Below, piece by piece: positions 1-9,233 of a stretch of DNA of 64,000 nucleotides (position 1 is its first letter; the number at the start of each line of letters is the position of its first letter). The translations under genes and the position numbers were made by a program. The stretch is from contig NZ_FRBQ01000006.1 in assembly GCF_900142655.1 (NCBI RefSeq), forward strand, positions 1-64,000. The letters are read 5' to 3'. Source of the DNA: Phytopseudomonas punonensis (lineage in GTDB: Bacteria > Pseudomonadota > Gammaproteobacteria > Pseudomonadales > Pseudomonadaceae). Under the pieces are notes generated by a model. It was not told where the DNA came from and made no database searches. It was given only the letters and a program-made list of their open reading frames with translations.

Positions 1-307
<307 letters not shown>

Positions 308-953
308 TACCGTCAATCATGAGCAGCGCTATCTATCTGCGGTTTTCTCCGAGCTGATCCGTCTAGGCACATGGCACGGAATCAACCCGCTGGCCAAGAT
401 CCGCCAGATCAAGACCGACCAGACCGAGCTGACGTTTCTGACCCTGGATCAAGTCGGCCTGTTGCTTGATGAGTGCCGCACGTCCACGAACAACCATACC
501 TATCCTGTCGCCCTGATCTGCTTGGCTACTGGCGCACGTTGGGATGAAGCCGAGAGTCTGAGTCGCGCCAGCCTGTTCGGCGGCAAGGCGCACTTCCACC
601 GGACGAAGAACCGTAAGTCCCGGTCTGTGTCGATTCCCAAGGAAGTTGAGGAAGCTGCGCTATCGGTTGCGATGCCAGGATCTGGCCGGCTATTCATGCC
701 CTGCAGGGCTGCTTTCCGTAGTGCGTACCAGCGTTGCGGTTTCCACACACCGGGGCAGCTAACCCACATCCTGCGGCACACGTTCGCCAGCCATTACATG
801 ATGGGGGGAGGGGATATTCTCAGCCTGCAGCGCATCCTGGGGCATTCGTCTATTGCGATGACCATGCGCTATGCACATTTGTCGCCTGATCACTTGGCCT
901 CGGCCCTTCGGCTGTCGCCGCTGCAGCAGAGCAGCTACGCCATTGGCCTGTAA
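308..953 (+). pseudogene. Tyrosine recombinase/phage-type integrase, 5'-truncated by the IS element
   Basis: From about 309 the frame reads TVNHEQRYLSAVFSELIRLG, the end of a core-binding domain, then a complete catalytic domain. The first catalytic Arg is in GARWDEA, HILRHTFASH is the HxxR box, a Lys lies in the RTKNRKSRS strand, GHSS supplies the second His, and the nucleophile is the Tyr of TMRYAHLSPDH. The N-terminal arm-binding part and the start codon are missing where the IS element ends. An ATG at 462 could start a 163-residue remnant, but that would lack the core-binding domain. A gene of this kind next to a tRNA usually belongs to an integrative element that uses the tRNA as its site, so this is probably a dead integrase at an island edge. 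Confidence 0.8.
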
Positions 954-959
954 ACATGT

Positions 960-977
960 ATGCATGTCTACATGCAT
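960..977. promoter_or_regulatory. Probable operator of the toxin-antitoxin operon
   Basis: An 8-bp perfect inverted repeat, ATGCATGT-CT-ACATGCAT, lies 47 bp upstream of the antitoxin start. A TATGAT hexamer at 983-988 could be the -10 box, so a bound protein would cover the promoter. FitA/VapB ribbon-helix-helix antitoxins usually repress their own operon at such palindromes. The palindrome is seen; the binding is inferred. Confidence 0.5.
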
Positions 978-1023
978 GCACGTATGATAGCAATGACTGC
1001 ATTGATTTCATTTGGAGGGCTCC

Positions 1024-1269
1024 ATGGCAACTATCACTATTCGAAATCTGGATGATGACCTCAAGGCCATGCTGCGCGTTGTTGCTGCTAGCCACGGGCG
1101 TTCCATGGAAGAAGAGGCGAGACTGATCATTCGCCAAGCGCTGACCAAGCAAGATAAGAAAGGTGGTTTGGGTAGTCGCATCCATGCTCGTTTTTCTGCA
1201 GTGGGTGGTGCTGACCTTGAAGTGCCTGAGCGAAGCACTAAAGCCAGTGCTGCGAGCTTCGACGAATGA
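1024..1269 (+). CDS. FitA/VapB-like ribbon-helix-helix antitoxin
   Basis: The 81-residue product begins MATITIRNLDDDLKAMLR, a ribbon-helix-helix strand and helix, followed by HGRSMEEEARLIIRQAL, the second helix typical of FitA-type antitoxins. The less structured C-terminal half is expected to wrap the toxin. An in-frame TTG at 1012 is possible, but the GGAGGG at 1014-1019 points to the ATG at 1024. The stop overlaps the toxin start by 4 bp, which is the usual order (antitoxin first, coupled translation). It should neutralise the PIN toxin and repress the operon. Placement beside a decayed integrase suggests it arrived with a mobile element. Confidence 0.85.
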   Translation: MATITIRNLDDDLKAMLRVVAASHGRSMEEEARLIIRQALTKQDKKGGLGSRIHARFSAVGGADLEVPERSTKASAASFDE

Positions 1270-1685
1270 TCCTGATTGACACCAACGTGCTTTCTGAGCT
1301 GATGAAAGCCAAGCCAGCGTTAGAAGTTCTGTCATGGATCGACCAGCAGCCTGCAGGGCAGCTCTATATAAGCTCCATCACCGTGGCTGAAATCCTCTAT
1401 GGAATCGCTCGACTGCCTGATGGAAAGCGCAAGACTGCTTTCGCCGATCTGGCGAAGCTGATGTTTGATGAGGATTTTGCGGGGCGAATTCTGCCGTTCG
1501 ATACCGATGCGGCGATTCGCTATGCCAGTTTGGCTGCAGCCAGTGAGGCGAAGGGAAGAGTGTCAGATATGGTCGATGCCCAGATCGCTGCCATTGCGGC
1601 TTTATACGATGCGCCTGTTGCTACGCGTAATGTTCGGCACTTCGATCACCTGGGGGTTAGCGTCATAAACCCTTGGGTCGATTGA
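1266..1685 (+). CDS. FitB/VapC-like PIN-domain ribonuclease toxin
   Basis: A 139-residue single PIN domain. The acidic metal-binding residues expected in the family are visible: Asp in MILIDTNVLSE, Glu in SSITVAEILYGI, and Asp in GRVSDMVDAQIAAIA, with a last polar position in VATRNVRHFD. VapC/FitB toxins are Mg-dependent RNases that often cut initiator tRNA or rRNA; the target here is unknown. The start overlaps the antitoxin stop (ATGA). All catalytic positions look intact, so the module may be functional although the neighbouring integrase is broken. Confidence 0.87.
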   Translation: MILIDTNVLSELMKAKPALEVLSWIDQQPAGQLYISSITVAEILYGIARLPDGKRKTAFADLAKLMFDEDFAGRILPFDTDAAIRYASLAAASEAKGRVSDMVDAQIAAIAALYDAPVATRNVRHFDHLGVSVINPWVD

Positions 1686-1700
1686 TCGTAGTGGACACGC

Positions 1701-1763
1701 CGTAGCCACCAAACAAAAAAGGGCTTACCTTTCGGTAAACCCTTGATTTGTTTGGTGGCTACG
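1701..1763. repeat. Extended palindrome: inverted copy of the tRNA-Met 3' end around a terminator
   Basis: The 17 bases at 1701-1717 are the exact reverse complement of 1747-1763, which contain the last bases of the tRNA-Met gene plus its trailer. Between them lies a smaller inverted repeat (1721-1729 and 1734-1742). The whole 63-bp block is therefore almost a perfect palindrome. The inner hairpin works as a terminator; the outer copy of the tRNA end lies beyond the T-run and would not be transcribed from the tRNA. It could be a relic of an attachment site or of an old inversion. Confidence 0.8.
1715..1742 (-). terminator. Rho-independent terminator of tRNA-Met
   Basis: On the minus strand GGGTTTACC-GAAA-GGTAAGCCC is followed by six T residues, just after the tRNA trailer. 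The stem has one non-Watson-Crick pair. Read on the plus strand the same hairpin follows the toxin gene, but without a good T-run. Confidence 0.85.
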
Positions 1764-1829
1764 CAGGGACTTGAACCCCGGACCCCAGCATTATGAATGC
1801 TATGCTCTAACCAGCTGAGCTACGTAGCC
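1753..1829 (-). tRNA. tRNA-Met (CAT), elongator type
   Basis: The 77-nt gene reads GGCTACGTAGCTCAGCTGG at its 5' end and includes an encoded CCA. The anticodon loop is TTCATAA with anticodon CAT, closed by a 5-bp stem with one terminal wobble pair. The first acceptor pair is G-C, unlike the unpaired initiator tRNA, and the sequence closely resembles elongator tRNA-Met of E. coli. Its 3' end faces the integrase remnant, as expected if an island used this tRNA as target. Confidence 0.95.
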
Positions 1830-1945
1830 GAGTGGCGCGCATTTTCCGCATCTGTCGGGGGAGTGTCAAGCCCTGATGCAGAATAAATTTACGAACTTTC
1901 AAATGCTTAGCCGTTTGCCTCGGTTTCTCTCTCGCTGCCCCTCCC

Positions 1946-3658
1946 TTAAGTGATCTCCACGCGGTTGCGGCCATTCTGTTTGGCGCGATAGAGCGCGGTG
2001 TCGGCGCGGCTCAGGGCGTTGTCCGGGGTTGGGTCTTGTTGGGCGAGCTGGGTAATGCCGATGCTCAGGGTCAGGTGAATTTCCTGGTTGTCGACGCGTA
2101 GTGGCTGACTGGCGAGGGCGTGTTGCACGCGGCAGGCGAAGTCGCGCGCAGGGAAGCTGCCCGCGCCGCTGAGCAGTACGGCGAACTCTTCGCCGCCGAT
2201 GCGGCCGGCTAAGTCGCTGGTGCGTAGCTGGGCGCGCAGAATATCGCTGAAATGGCGCAGGGCGCGGTCGCCGATGCCGTGGCCCCATTTGTCGTTGACC
2301 AGCTTGAAGTGGTCCAGGTCGCACATCAGCAGGCTCGAGACGCTGACGTCGCGGCGCTGGATGCGAGCTTGCTCAGTTTTCAGGTAGGCCATGAACACGC
2401 GCCGGTTGGCGAGCTGGGTGAGAGCGTCCATGGAGGCGAATTCGTGCAGTTCGCGCTCGACGTGCTTGCGCTCGGTGATGTCGGTGACCATGCCGTGCCA
2501 AATGATGCTGCCATCCGCTTTGCACTGCGGCCGTGCTTCGCCCAGGTGCCAGCGTAGGCCTTGTCTGGGCAGTTGCACCCGGTATTCGATGTGCCAGATG
2601 CAGGCCTCGCTCAGGGCGTGTGCGCGAGACTGGTTGAACACCTCGAGGTCATCCGGGTGTACGCAGCTGTCGAGGAGTGTTGGGTTCTGCTGCAGCTGTT
2701 CCGGGGTTACTTCGAACAGGTCGCGAACGCCGGCGCTGAGGTAAGTGAAGTGGCCAGTGCCGTCCGCTTGGCTACAGAACTGGAAAACCACGCCGGGAAC
2801 CTGGTCGGTCAGTTGGGTGATCAGCTCAATGTTGTGTTGCAGGCGTTCGGACAGCGAGCGCACTTTGCTGATGTCGGTCGTGATGCCGAGCATGCGCAGG
2901 GCGTTGCCTGCTGCGTCGCGGCTGACTACCTTGCCTCGGCTGTTTACCCATTTGTAAGTGCCGTCCTGGCAGCGCAGGCGATGCTCAACCTGATATTGCT
3001 CGGTCTGGCCACTTATGTGCGCCTGCATCGACTGCGTCACCTGTTCGAGTTCGTCAGGGTGAATGCGCGCGAAGGCATCTTCGATACGGTTGCTGACTTC
3101 ATTGGCGGCATAGCCGAGCATGGATTTCCAGGCCGCGGAGTAGTGAATTCTGCCAGTGCTCAGGTCGCGGTCCCAGATCCCCGTACCGCTGCCCTGGATG
3201 GCCAGTGCAAGGAGCGTTTCTTCAGTCTTGGCTTGGGCCTGGATGATTATCTGGGCGACGCTATCAGCGATGTCCTGCAGCGATAGCTGAAGGTCGGCGT
3301 CGATACTTCGTGGCGTAGTGCCGGCGAGGTAGAGCACGCCGAGGCATTCACCGGTATCAGCGCGCAACGGGTAGCCGGCAAAGCAGATCAGGGGCTCCGG
3401 GCAGGGCGTTGTTTCTTGGATCAACAGGGGTGATTGGCTAATCCGAGCGTGTGCAATCAGCGGCGACAGGGCTTCTTCAATGCTGCTGGGCGGTGCGGGC
3501 TCGAGCTGTATCGGCTCATCGCCGCCGGCAAAGGTGGCGACGCCGCAGATACTTAAGCCGGATAGACGCCTGGCAAGGCGCAGCAGCGCATCGAAGCGCG
3601 CGGATGCGGTGCTGGCGGACGACGATCCCGGGGCAGAACACTCATGGTCGGGTTTCAC
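1946..3658 (-). CDS. Diguanylate cyclase with GAF-like and PAS sensor domains
   Basis: About 570 residues. The N-terminal 130 residues resemble a GAF sensor. Two PAS/PAC units follow (about 140-260 and 275-395; the PAC ends are the MLGITTDIS and HGMVTDITERK strands), then a C-terminal GGDEF domain. The active site reads GGEEF and should make cyclic di-GMP from two GTP. An RTSD sequence exactly five residues upstream is the inhibitory I-site, so product feedback is likely. No transmembrane segment is seen; it is probably a cytosolic sensor. The frame is open further upstream, but the GTG at 3658 gives a sensible N-terminus; no strong ribosome site is visible, so the start is uncertain. It is a single-gene unit between tRNA-Met and ychF. 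Confidence 0.85.
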   Translation of the reverse strand: MKPDHECSAPGSSSASTASARFDALLRLARRLSGLSICGVATFAGGDEPIQLEPAPPSSIEEALSPLIAHARISQSPLLIQETTPCPEPLICFAGYPLRADTGECLGVLYLAGTTPRSIDADLQLSLQDIADSVAQIIIQAQAKTEETLLALAIQGSGTGIWDRDLSTGRIHYSAAWKSMLGYAANEVSNRIEDAFARIHPDELEQVTQSMQAHISGQTEQYQVEHRLRCQDGTYKWVNSRGKVVSRDAAGNALRMLGITTDISKVRSLSERLQHNIELITQLTDQVPGVVFQFCSQADGTGHFTYLSAGVRDLFEVTPEQLQQNPTLLDSCVHPDDLEVFNQSRAHALSEACIWHIEYRVQLPRQGLRWHLGEARPQCKADGSIIWHGMVTDITERKHVERELHEFASMDALTQLANRRVFMAYLKTEQARIQRRDVSVSSLLMCDLDHFKLVNDKWGHGIGDRALRHFSDILRAQLRTSDLAGRIGGEEFAVLLSGAGSFPARDFACRVQHALASQPLRVDNQEIHLTLSIGITQLAQQDPTPDNALSRADTALYRAKQNGRNRVEIT

Positions 3659-3778
3659 GGTACAGCGCCTGCAGAGGAGGGCAGGGCCAGTATACTGCCG
3701 CGGCGCGCAAAGCATAGGGCGGTGATGGCAAATGGCCTCATAGCAATATGCTATGGACAATACGGTACTGCAGAAACG

Positions 3779-3807
3779 ACGAAGCCGCGTTATTCACGCG
3801 GCTTCGT
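3779..3807 (-). terminator. Hairpin downstream of ychF
   Basis: Perfect 11-bp stem ACGAAGCCGCG / CGCGGCTTCGT with a 7-nt loop, 17 bp after the ychF stop. On the minus strand it is followed by CGTTTCT, so the T-run is weak. Confidence 0.65.
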
Positions 3808-3823
3808 TCATTACGGCAAAGGC

Positions 3824-4924
3824 TTAGACGTTGAAGCGGAAGTGCATCACGTCGCCGTCCTTGACGATGTATTCCTTGCCTTCCAGGCGCCATTTACCAG
3901 CTTCCTTGGCACCGGCTTCACCTTTGAACTGGATGAAGTCGTCATAGGCGATGACTTCGGCGCGGATGAAGCCTTTCTCGAAGTCGGTGTGGATCGCGGC
4001 AGCCGACTGTGGCGCGGTGGCGCCGACCTTGACGGTCCAGGCGCGGACTTCTTTCACGCCAGCGGTGAAGTAGGTCTGCAGGTTGAGCAGGTCGTAGCCA
4101 GCGCGGATCACGCGGTTCAGGCCCGGCTCGGTCATGCCCATGGTTTCGAGGAACATCTGCATTTCTTCCAGATCGTCCAGTTCGGCGATCTCGGCTTCGA
4201 TCTTGTTGCACACCGGCACGACGATGGCGCCTTCTTCGTCGGCAATGGCTTGCACCACGTCGAGCAGCGGGTTGTTCTCGAAACCGTCTTCGGCAACGTT
4301 GGCGATGTACATCACTGGCTTGGTGGTCAGCAGGTGGAAGGTCTTGGCCAGACGCTTCTCGTCGTCACCCAGGTTTTTCAGCAGGCTGCGTGCCGGCTTG
4401 CCTTCGGTGAAGTGCGGGATGAGTTTTTCCAGCAGCGCTTTCTGCGCCACGGCTTCCTTGTCGCCGCCCTTGGCGGTGCGGGTAACGCGCTGCAGTTGTT
4501 TCTCGCAGCTGTCGAGGTCGGCCATGATCAGTTCGAGGTCGATGATCTCGATGTCACGCTTGGGGTCGACGCTGTTGGCGACGTGGATGACGTTCTCGTC
4601 TTCGAAGCAGCGCACCACGTGGGCGATGGCGTCGGTCTCGCGGATGTTGGCGAGGAACTTGTTGCCCAGGCCTTCACCTTTCGAGGCGCCGGCAACGAGG
4701 CCCGCGATATCGACGAATTCCATGGTGGTGGGGATGACTTTCTCTGGCTTGACGATGGCCGACAAGGCATCGAGGCGCGGGTCGGGCATCGGCACGATAC
4801 CGCTGTTCGGCTCGATGGTGCAGAACGGGAAGTTCTCAGCAGCGATGCCGGACTTGGTGAGGGCATTGAACAGGGTGGACTTGCCGACGTTGGGCAGGCC
4901 GACGATGCCGCAATTGAATCCCAT
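3824..4924 (-). CDS. ychF: Redox-regulated P-loop ATPase YchF (OLA1 family)
   Basis: 366 residues, the usual length. The P-loop GLPNVGKST lies at residues 9-17. The base-recognition motif reads NKIE instead of the NKxD of true GTPases, which fits the ATP preference known for YchF/OLA1. A helical insertion follows, and the C-terminal TGS domain (about 280-364) ends in VMHFRFNV. YchF binds ribosomes and is linked to translation and oxidative-stress responses. It follows pth by 34 bp, the widespread pth-ychF pairing, and is the last gene of the rplY-pth-ychF series before a hairpin. Confidence 0.97.
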   Translation of the reverse strand: MGFNCGIVGLPNVGKSTLFNALTKSGIAAENFPFCTIEPNSGIVPMPDPRLDALSAIVKPEKVIPTTMEFVDIAGLVAGASKGEGLGNKFLANIRETDAIAHVVRCFEDENVIHVANSVDPKRDIEIIDLELIMADLDSCEKQLQRVTRTAKGGDKEAVAQKALLEKLIPHFTEGKPARSLLKNLGDDEKRLAKTFHLLTTKPVMYIANVAEDGFENNPLLDVVQAIADEEGAIVVPVCNKIEAEIAELDDLEEMQMFLETMGMTEPGLNRVIRAGYDLLNLQTYFTAGVKEVRAWTVKVGATAPQSAAAIHTDFEKGFIRAEVIAYDDFIQFKGEAGAKEAGKWRLEGKEYIVKDGDVMHFRFNV

Positions 4925-4958
4925 GGTGTATCCCTCGCGCCAATGGCGGTAGCTGAAA

Positions 4959-5549
4959 TTAGAGTGTGGCTTTCTGGCTGTGCAGCTTGCGCATCGCTAC
5001 TGTCCAGTCACCGGCAAGGATTTCCGGGAGGACGTCGAGCGCGAAGCCGATGCTGGTATCCAGCAGCTCCTGTTCGCCACGCGGTGCGCGACCGAGCACG
5101 AAGTTGGAGACCATGCTGGCATGCCCGGGATGGCCGATGCCAAGCCGCAGGCGGTGGAAATTATTCTGGTTGCCGAGTTGCGCGATGATGTCGCGCAGCC
5201 CGTTATGCCCGCCGTGCCCGCCACCCTGTTTGAGTTTGGCGACGCCGGGAGGCATGTCGAGTTCGTCGTGGGCCACCAGGATTTCTTCGGGCTTGAGCTT
5301 GAAGAAATTCGCCAACGCCGCCACGGACTGGCCGCTGCGGTTCATGAAGGTGGTGGGGATGAGCAGACGAACTTCGCGACCCTGGTGATTGAACTTGCCC
5401 ACCAGGCCGAAATACTTGCGATCTACGCTGAGATCCACGCGCTGGCTGTCCGCCAGGCGCTCAACGAAAAGGGCCCCTGCATTGTGCCGGGTCTGGTCGT
5501 ATTCGGGGCCCGGGTTACCCAGGCCAACGATCAGTTGTACGGCAGTCAT
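4959..5549 (-). CDS. pth: Peptidyl-tRNA hydrolase
   Basis: 196 residues from the ATG at 5549 ([17 protein letters not shown]); a frame extension upstream lacks family similarity, and a GGGCTCC sequence precedes this start. The enzyme frees tRNAs from peptides dropped by stalled ribosomes. Visible family marks are [17 protein letters not shown], with the substrate-binding Asn and the catalytic His, the FMNRSG loop, and [11 protein letters not shown] with the Asp that orients the His. It lies between rplY and ychF, all on one strand. Confidence 0.96.
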   Translation of the reverse strand: MTAVQLIVGLGNPGPEYDQTRHNAGALFVERLADSQRVDLSVDRKYFGLVGKFNHQGREVRLLIPTTFMNRSGQSVAALANFFKLKPEEILVAHDELDMPPGVAKLKQGGGHGGHNGLRDIIAQLGNQNNFHRLRLGIGHPGHASMVSNFVLGRAPRGEQELLDTSIGFALDVLPEILAGDWTVAMRKLHSQKATL

Positions 5550-5603
5550 ACAGGAGCCCTTCCCTAAAGCTAGGCCCACACCTGAGTGTGGAGCGCCGCG
5601 AGA

Positions 5604-6224
5604 TTACTCGGCGGTGCTTTCGCCTTCGCTGTCTTCTTCCACACGAACGCGCGGCAGGTGGATGCTGGCAACCGGCAGATCGCTGCCGTGGGCCAGAGCA
5701 ACCAGCTCAACGCCTTTCGGCAGTTTGATGTCGGACAGGTGAACGGTCTGGTCAACTTCGACGTTAGCCATGTCGACTTCGATGAATTCCGGCAGGTCTT
5801 TCGGCAGGCAGGAAACTTCAACTTCGTTGGTAGCGTGCAGCACTTCGCCGCCGCCTTTTTTGACGCCAACCGAAGAGGCTTCGTTGATGAAGTGCAGCGG
5901 TACGTGTGCGGTCAGTTTCTGGCCAGCGATCACGCGGATGAAGTCAGCGTGCAGAACGAAGCCTTTGGCCGGGTGGCGCTGCAGGGCTTTGATCAGAACG
6001 TTTTCTTTCTTGCCATCAACGGTCAGGTTCAGCACGTGGCTGAATGCCGCTTCGTTTTCCAGCAGCTTGGCGAAATCTTTAGCAACCAGACTGATGGAAA
6101 CAGGGGCTTTTTCTCCACCGTAGATTACGGCAGGAACCAGGCTGGCGTTACGACGCAGGCGGCGGCTCGCACCTTTCCCCAGGTCGGAACGCGCTTCGGC
6201 ATTCAGAGTAAATTCAGCAGTCAT
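5604..6224 (-). CDS. rplY: Ribosomal protein bL25, long (CTC-type) form
   Basis: 206 residues, begins [25 protein letters not shown]. The first 90 residues are the 5S rRNA-binding domain of L25; the rest is the beta-rich C-terminal domain of the TL5/CTC form, ending in an acidic tail. It binds 5S rRNA in the large subunit. It is followed by pth after 54 bp, a gap that contains a short CCACAC/GTGTGG hairpin (5574-5591) without a T-run. Confidence 0.96.
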   Translation of the reverse strand: MTAEFTLNAEARSDLGKGASRRLRRNASLVPAVIYGGEKAPVSISLVAKDFAKLLENEAAFSHVLNLTVDGKKENVLIKALQRHPAKGFVLHADFIRVIAGQKLTAHVPLHFINEASSVGVKKGGGEVLHATNEVEVSCLPKDLPEFIEVDMANVEVDQTVHLSDIKLPKGVELVALAHGSDLPVASIHLPRVRVEEDSEGESTAE

Positions 6225-6288
6225 TTCACTTCTCCAAAATAACCAAACCGCCCGTTACGCTTGCGACCAGCGACGGGGCGGTTCAGTG

Positions 6289-6312
6289 AAAAGCCTGGCC
6301 AACTGGCCAGGC
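6289..6312 (-). terminator. Terminator between prs and rplY
   Basis: On the minus strand the 8-bp stem GCCTGGCC / GGCCAGGC is followed by TTTT, 24 bp after the prs stop. It should separate prs from rplY at least in part. A second imperfect hairpin at 6244-6282 lies in the rplY leader. Confidence 0.7.
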
Positions 6313-6336
6313 ATGTTTCGTCAGGGCTGTTCCGGG

Positions 6337-7278
6337 TTAGCGGAACATGGCGCTGATCGATTCTTCATTGCTGATGCGGCGCACCGCTTCAGCGACAACC
6401 GGCGCGATGTCCAGTTGGCGAATACGCGAACACGATTGGGCGGCAGCAGATAGCGGGATGGTGTTGGTCACCACCAGCTCGTAGAGTACCGAATTTTCTA
6501 TGTTCTCGATGGCACGACCCGACAGCACTGGGTGCGTGGCATAAGCATAAACCTTGGCAGCACCGTGTTCCTTCAGAGCCTTGGCCGCGTGGCACAGGGT
6601 GCCGGCGGTGTCGACCATGTCGTCGACCAGGATGCAGGTACGACCTTCCACGTCACCAATGATGTGCATCACTTCGGAGTGGTTGGCTTTTTCACGGCGC
6701 TTGTCGATGATCGCCAGATCGACACCCAGGGATTTGGCTACGGCGCGAGCACGCACCACACCGCCAATGTCCGGTGAGACGATCATCAGATTTTCGAAGC
6801 GTTGATCTTCGATGTCATCAACCAGTACGGGCGAGCCGTAGATGTTGTCGACGGGAATATCGAAGAAGCCTTGAATCTGGTCAGCGTGCAGGTCGACGGT
6901 GAGAACCCGGTCGATGCCTACAACGGTGAGCATGTCGGCCACGACTTTGGCGCTGATTGCCACACGAGCGGAGCGCGGACGGCGATCCTGGCGGGCATAG
7001 CCGAAGTAGGGGATGACTGCAGTGATTCGAGTCGCTGAGGAGCGGCGGAAGGCATCTGCCATCACCACCAGTTCCATTAGGTTGTCATTGGTTGGCGCGC
7101 ACGTCGGTTGAATCAGGAATACGTCTTTACCGCGGACGTTTTCGTTGATTTCAATCATGATTTCGCCGTCGGAGAATTTTCCGACCGAGGCATCACCGAG
7201 GGGGATGTGCAGCTGACGAACGATGCGTCGCGCCAGATCGGGGTTAGCGTTCCCCGTAAAGACCATCATCTTGGACAC
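6337..7278 (-). CDS. prs: Ribose-phosphate pyrophosphokinase
   Basis: 313 residues from a GTG start at 7278 ([18 protein letters not shown]), the length and N-terminus I recall for the Pseudomonas enzyme; the open frame upstream runs into tRNA sequence and is not coding. It makes PRPP from ribose 5-phosphate and ATP for nucleotide, His, Trp and NAD synthesis. Motifs seen: the metal- and ATP-binding region [13 protein letters not shown], the flexible loop region [14 protein letters not shown], and the PRPP loop [11 protein letters not shown]. It follows two tRNA-Gln genes and ispE on the same strand, so tRNAs and mRNA are probably cut from one transcript. Confidence 0.96.
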   Translation of the reverse strand: MSKMMVFTGNANPDLARRIVRQLHIPLGDASVGKFSDGEIMIEINENVRGKDVFLIQPTCAPTNDNLMELVVMADAFRRSSATRITAVIPYFGYARQDRRPRSARVAISAKVVADMLTVVGIDRVLTVDLHADQIQGFFDIPVDNIYGSPVLVDDIEDQRFENLMIVSPDIGGVVRARAVAKSLGVDLAIIDKRREKANHSEVMHIIGDVEGRTCILVDDMVDTAGTLCHAAKALKEHGAAKVYAYATHPVLSGRAIENIENSVLYELVVTNTIPLSAAAQSCSRIRQLDIAPVVAEAVRRISNEESISAMFR

Positions 7279-7320
7279 GCGCAGTACCTGTCGGCTGAGG
7301 GTAACCTGGATGAGTAAAAA

Positions 7321-7395
7321 TGGCAGGGGCGGCTGGATTCGAACCAACGCATGCCAGGATCAAAACCTGGTGCCTTACCGCTTGGCGACGCCCCT
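7321..7395 (-). tRNA. tRNA-Gln (TTG), copy 2
   Basis: 75 nt including encoded CCA. It reads AGGGGCGTCGCCAAGCGG, with anticodon loop TTTTGAT (TTG) in a perfect CCAGG/CCTGG stem and a TTCGAATC T-loop. It is identical to the copy 59 bp upstream and ends 42 bp before the prs start. Confidence 0.95.
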
Positions 7396-7454
7396 GTATC
7401 GTGTGTGACGCAATGCTGCTCAATTCGGTACTACGAGCCACCCTTGGGTGGTTA

Positions 7455-7529
7455 TGGCAGGGGCGGCTGGATTCGAACCAACGCATGCCAGGATCAAAAC
7501 CTGGTGCCTTACCGCTTGGCGACGCCCCT
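7455..7529 (-). tRNA. tRNA-Gln (TTG), copy 1
   Basis: 75 nt, identical in sequence to the copy at 7321-7395, with encoded CCA and anticodon TTG. It starts 25 bp after the ispE stop. The spacer between the two copies holds a CCACCC-TT-GGGTGG hairpin without a T-run, perhaps a processing element. Confidence 0.95.
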
Positions 7530-7554
7530 GTAACGTATAACCGATGCTACGCAT

Positions 7555-8430
7555 TCACTTCCTGACCAGTTCTTGCAGCTTGCGATGCAACATTGAAACG
7601 TTGGCACCCTGTGCAACAAAACTTGGCAGTGTGGCTGGAAGTTGGCGGGCGACTTTATCAGCATCGTCCTTGTTTGGGAAGCTCCCAAACACACAAGCTC
7701 CAGTACCGGTCAATCTTGTTGGAACAAATTTGTTCAGCAAGATCAGCGCGTTACGAACAGCTGGGTAACGCTTCTCGACGACCGGCTGGCAGTCATTACG
7801 ACCACCCCCCTCAAGAAGGCTGCGAACTTTAATGGGCGGCGTATCGCGTGTCAACTCGGCGTCGGAGAAAACTTCTGCTGTACTGACAAGCACTTGCGGC
7901 ACGGCAACGAGAAACCAGGGCTCCGGCAGCTCGACCGGGGTCAGTTTCTCGCCAACGCCTTCGGCGAATGCCGCACGGCCGCGCACGAATACCGGTACGT
8001 CAGCACCCAGGCCCAGGCCCAGCGCCGCCAGGCGATCTTCGTTCCAGTCGAGGTCCCACAGGTGGACGAGGCCGAGCAACGTGGTGGCGGCATCCGAGCT
8101 GCCGCCACCAATACCACCGCCCATCGGCAGGCGTTTTTTCAGCCAGATGTCCGCGCCCAGTTGCGTGCCGCTTTGGTCCTGCAATTGCCTGGCGGCACGC
8201 ACGATCAGGTTGCTGTCGTGAGGTACGCCGTCGATTTCGGTGTGCAGGCGAATGACGCCATCCTCGCGCAGGCTAAAGCCAAGCTCGTCACCGTGATCAA
8301 GAAACTGAAACAGGGTCTGCAGCTCGTGATAGCCGTCGTCGCGGCGGCCGAGAATGTGCAGCATCAGGTTGAGCTTGGCCGGAGCCGGCAGAAGCAGTTC
8401 GGCGTGAGCGGGGATGGCGTCTGTGGTCAT
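7555..8430 (-). CDS. ispE: 4-diphosphocytidyl-2-C-methyl-D-erythritol kinase
   Basis: 291 residues from the ATG at 8430; a TTG six codons upstream is less likely. A GHMP-family kinase of the methylerythritol phosphate route to isoprenoids. [23 protein letters not shown] carries the substrate-contacting Lys and His, [14 protein letters not shown] is the glycine-rich ATP loop, and [10 protein letters not shown] is the third GHMP motif. The gene lies between lolB and tRNA-Gln/prs, the usual Pseudomonas order, and all read in one direction. Confidence 0.96.
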   Translation of the reverse strand: MTTDAIPAHAELLLPAPAKLNLMLHILGRRDDGYHELQTLFQFLDHGDELGFSLREDGVIRLHTEIDGVPHDSNLIVRAARQLQDQSGTQLGADIWLKKRLPMGGGIGGGSSDAATTLLGLVHLWDLDWNEDRLAALGLGLGADVPVFVRGRAAFAEGVGEKLTPVELPEPWFLVAVPQVLVSTAEVFSDAELTRDTPPIKVRSLLEGGGRNDCQPVVEKRYPAVRNALILLNKFVPTRLTGTGACVFGSFPNKDDADKVARQLPATLPSFVAQGANVSMLHRKLQELVRK

Positions 8431-8477
8431 GGCGGCAATGGCTGGCAAGAGGGAGTAAGAGAGTCGCGCAGGCTAGC

Positions 8478-8556
8478 GCAGCCCGTAACCTGGGTCGAGC
8501 GCAGCAACACCCGGGAATTTGGTCCTGGGTATCGCTGCGCTCAACCGCAGGCTACA
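8478..8556. repeat. Dispersed imperfect inverted repeat between ispE and lolB
   Basis: The gap between lolB and ispE holds an imperfect hairpin: GAGCGCAGCAACACCCGGG (from 8497) can pair with CCTGGGTATCGCTGCGCTC (to 8542) with three mismatches. It is flanked by GCCCGTAACCTGGGT and CCGCAGGCTAC. It resembles the REP-like intergenic repeats common in pseudomonads; it has no copy of the 5' parts of the MITE-like elements found elsewhere in the window. Confidence 0.5.
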
Positions 8557-8612
8557 GCACGGGAAAAACGCGCGATGCGGGAATGCATCGCGCGCGGAGG
8601 GCTGGAGCTGGA

Positions 8613-9233
8613 TTACTGGCCGAGGTGACGCGGTTGCCAGTCCTTGATCACCAGCGTCACCTGCAGGTCATGGCCTTCGAGGCGCAGGCGCTCGGGCAGC
8701 CAGTAGCCGTCTTGCTCGGTATAGCGGGTGTAGCTGACTTCCCAGCCATCCTGGCTCAGCTGCGCCAGGCGGCTGTCAGCGTCGAGAGTCAGGCGGCTCT
8801 TGCTGTCTGGCGCGGGCAGGCCGCGAATCCACCACAGCAGGTGCGAAACTGGCAGGTTGAGGCCAAGCTGCTCTTGCAGCAGTTCCTCCGGTGAACTGGC
8901 TTGATAGCGGCCCTGGTTGGCTACTTCCAGTTCGATGTTGCCGGGGCGACCGGTCAGGCGTGCAGCACCGCGCCCTAGTGGGCCAGACAGGCGAATGTCT
9001 GCGTAATCCTGGCGTTGCAGCCAGAACAGTGTGCCGCTGCCCGAATCACGTGGTGCACGGATGCCGACTTTGCCGTTGATCTGCCAGCCATCGAGCGTGC
9101 TGATCTGCTGCTTGTGCGCTTGCCAGCGAGCAGAATCACCCAGTCCCTGTTGCACCGCCTCGCGGGTCGACAGGCCGGAGCAGCCCGCCAGCAAGGCGAG
9201 GAGGGCGAGTGCGAAAAGGGGGCGAAGCGACAT
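8613..9233 (-). CDS. lolB: Outer-membrane lipoprotein LolB
   Basis: 206 residues. The signal peptide [20 protein letters not shown] has a lipobox LAGC, so mature LolB is lipidated at Cys18. It accepts lipoproteins from periplasmic LolA and inserts them into the outer membrane. The LolB fold is indicated by [22 protein letters not shown] and [13 protein letters not shown]. Its start overlaps the stop of the upstream TPR lipoprotein gene by one base, so the two are translationally close. Confidence 0.94.
   Translation of the reverse strand: MSLRPLFALALLALLAGCSGLSTREAVQQGLGDSARWQAHKQQISTLDGWQINGKVGIRAPRDSGSGTLFWLQRQDYADIRLSGPLGRGAARLTGRPGNIELEVANQGRYQASSPEELLQEQLGLNLPVSHLLWWIRGLPAPDSKSRLTLDADSRLAQLSQDGWEVSYTRYTEQDGYWLPERLRLEGHDLQVTLVIKDWQPRHLGQ

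Noticed and set aside
2252..2557. 101-codon frame opposite the diguanylate cyclase
   Set aside because: Antisense to the GGDEF domain; no start signal or similarity.
3644..5188. 514-codon plus-strand frame opposite ychF and pth
   Set aside because: It is antisense to two genes with clear family motifs; GC-rich codon bias makes such long open frames, and its translation shows no family resemblance.
5574..5591. CCACAC/GTGTGG hairpin between rplY and pth as a terminator
   Set aside because: The stem is only 6 bp and no T-run follows; the genes are likely co-transcribed.
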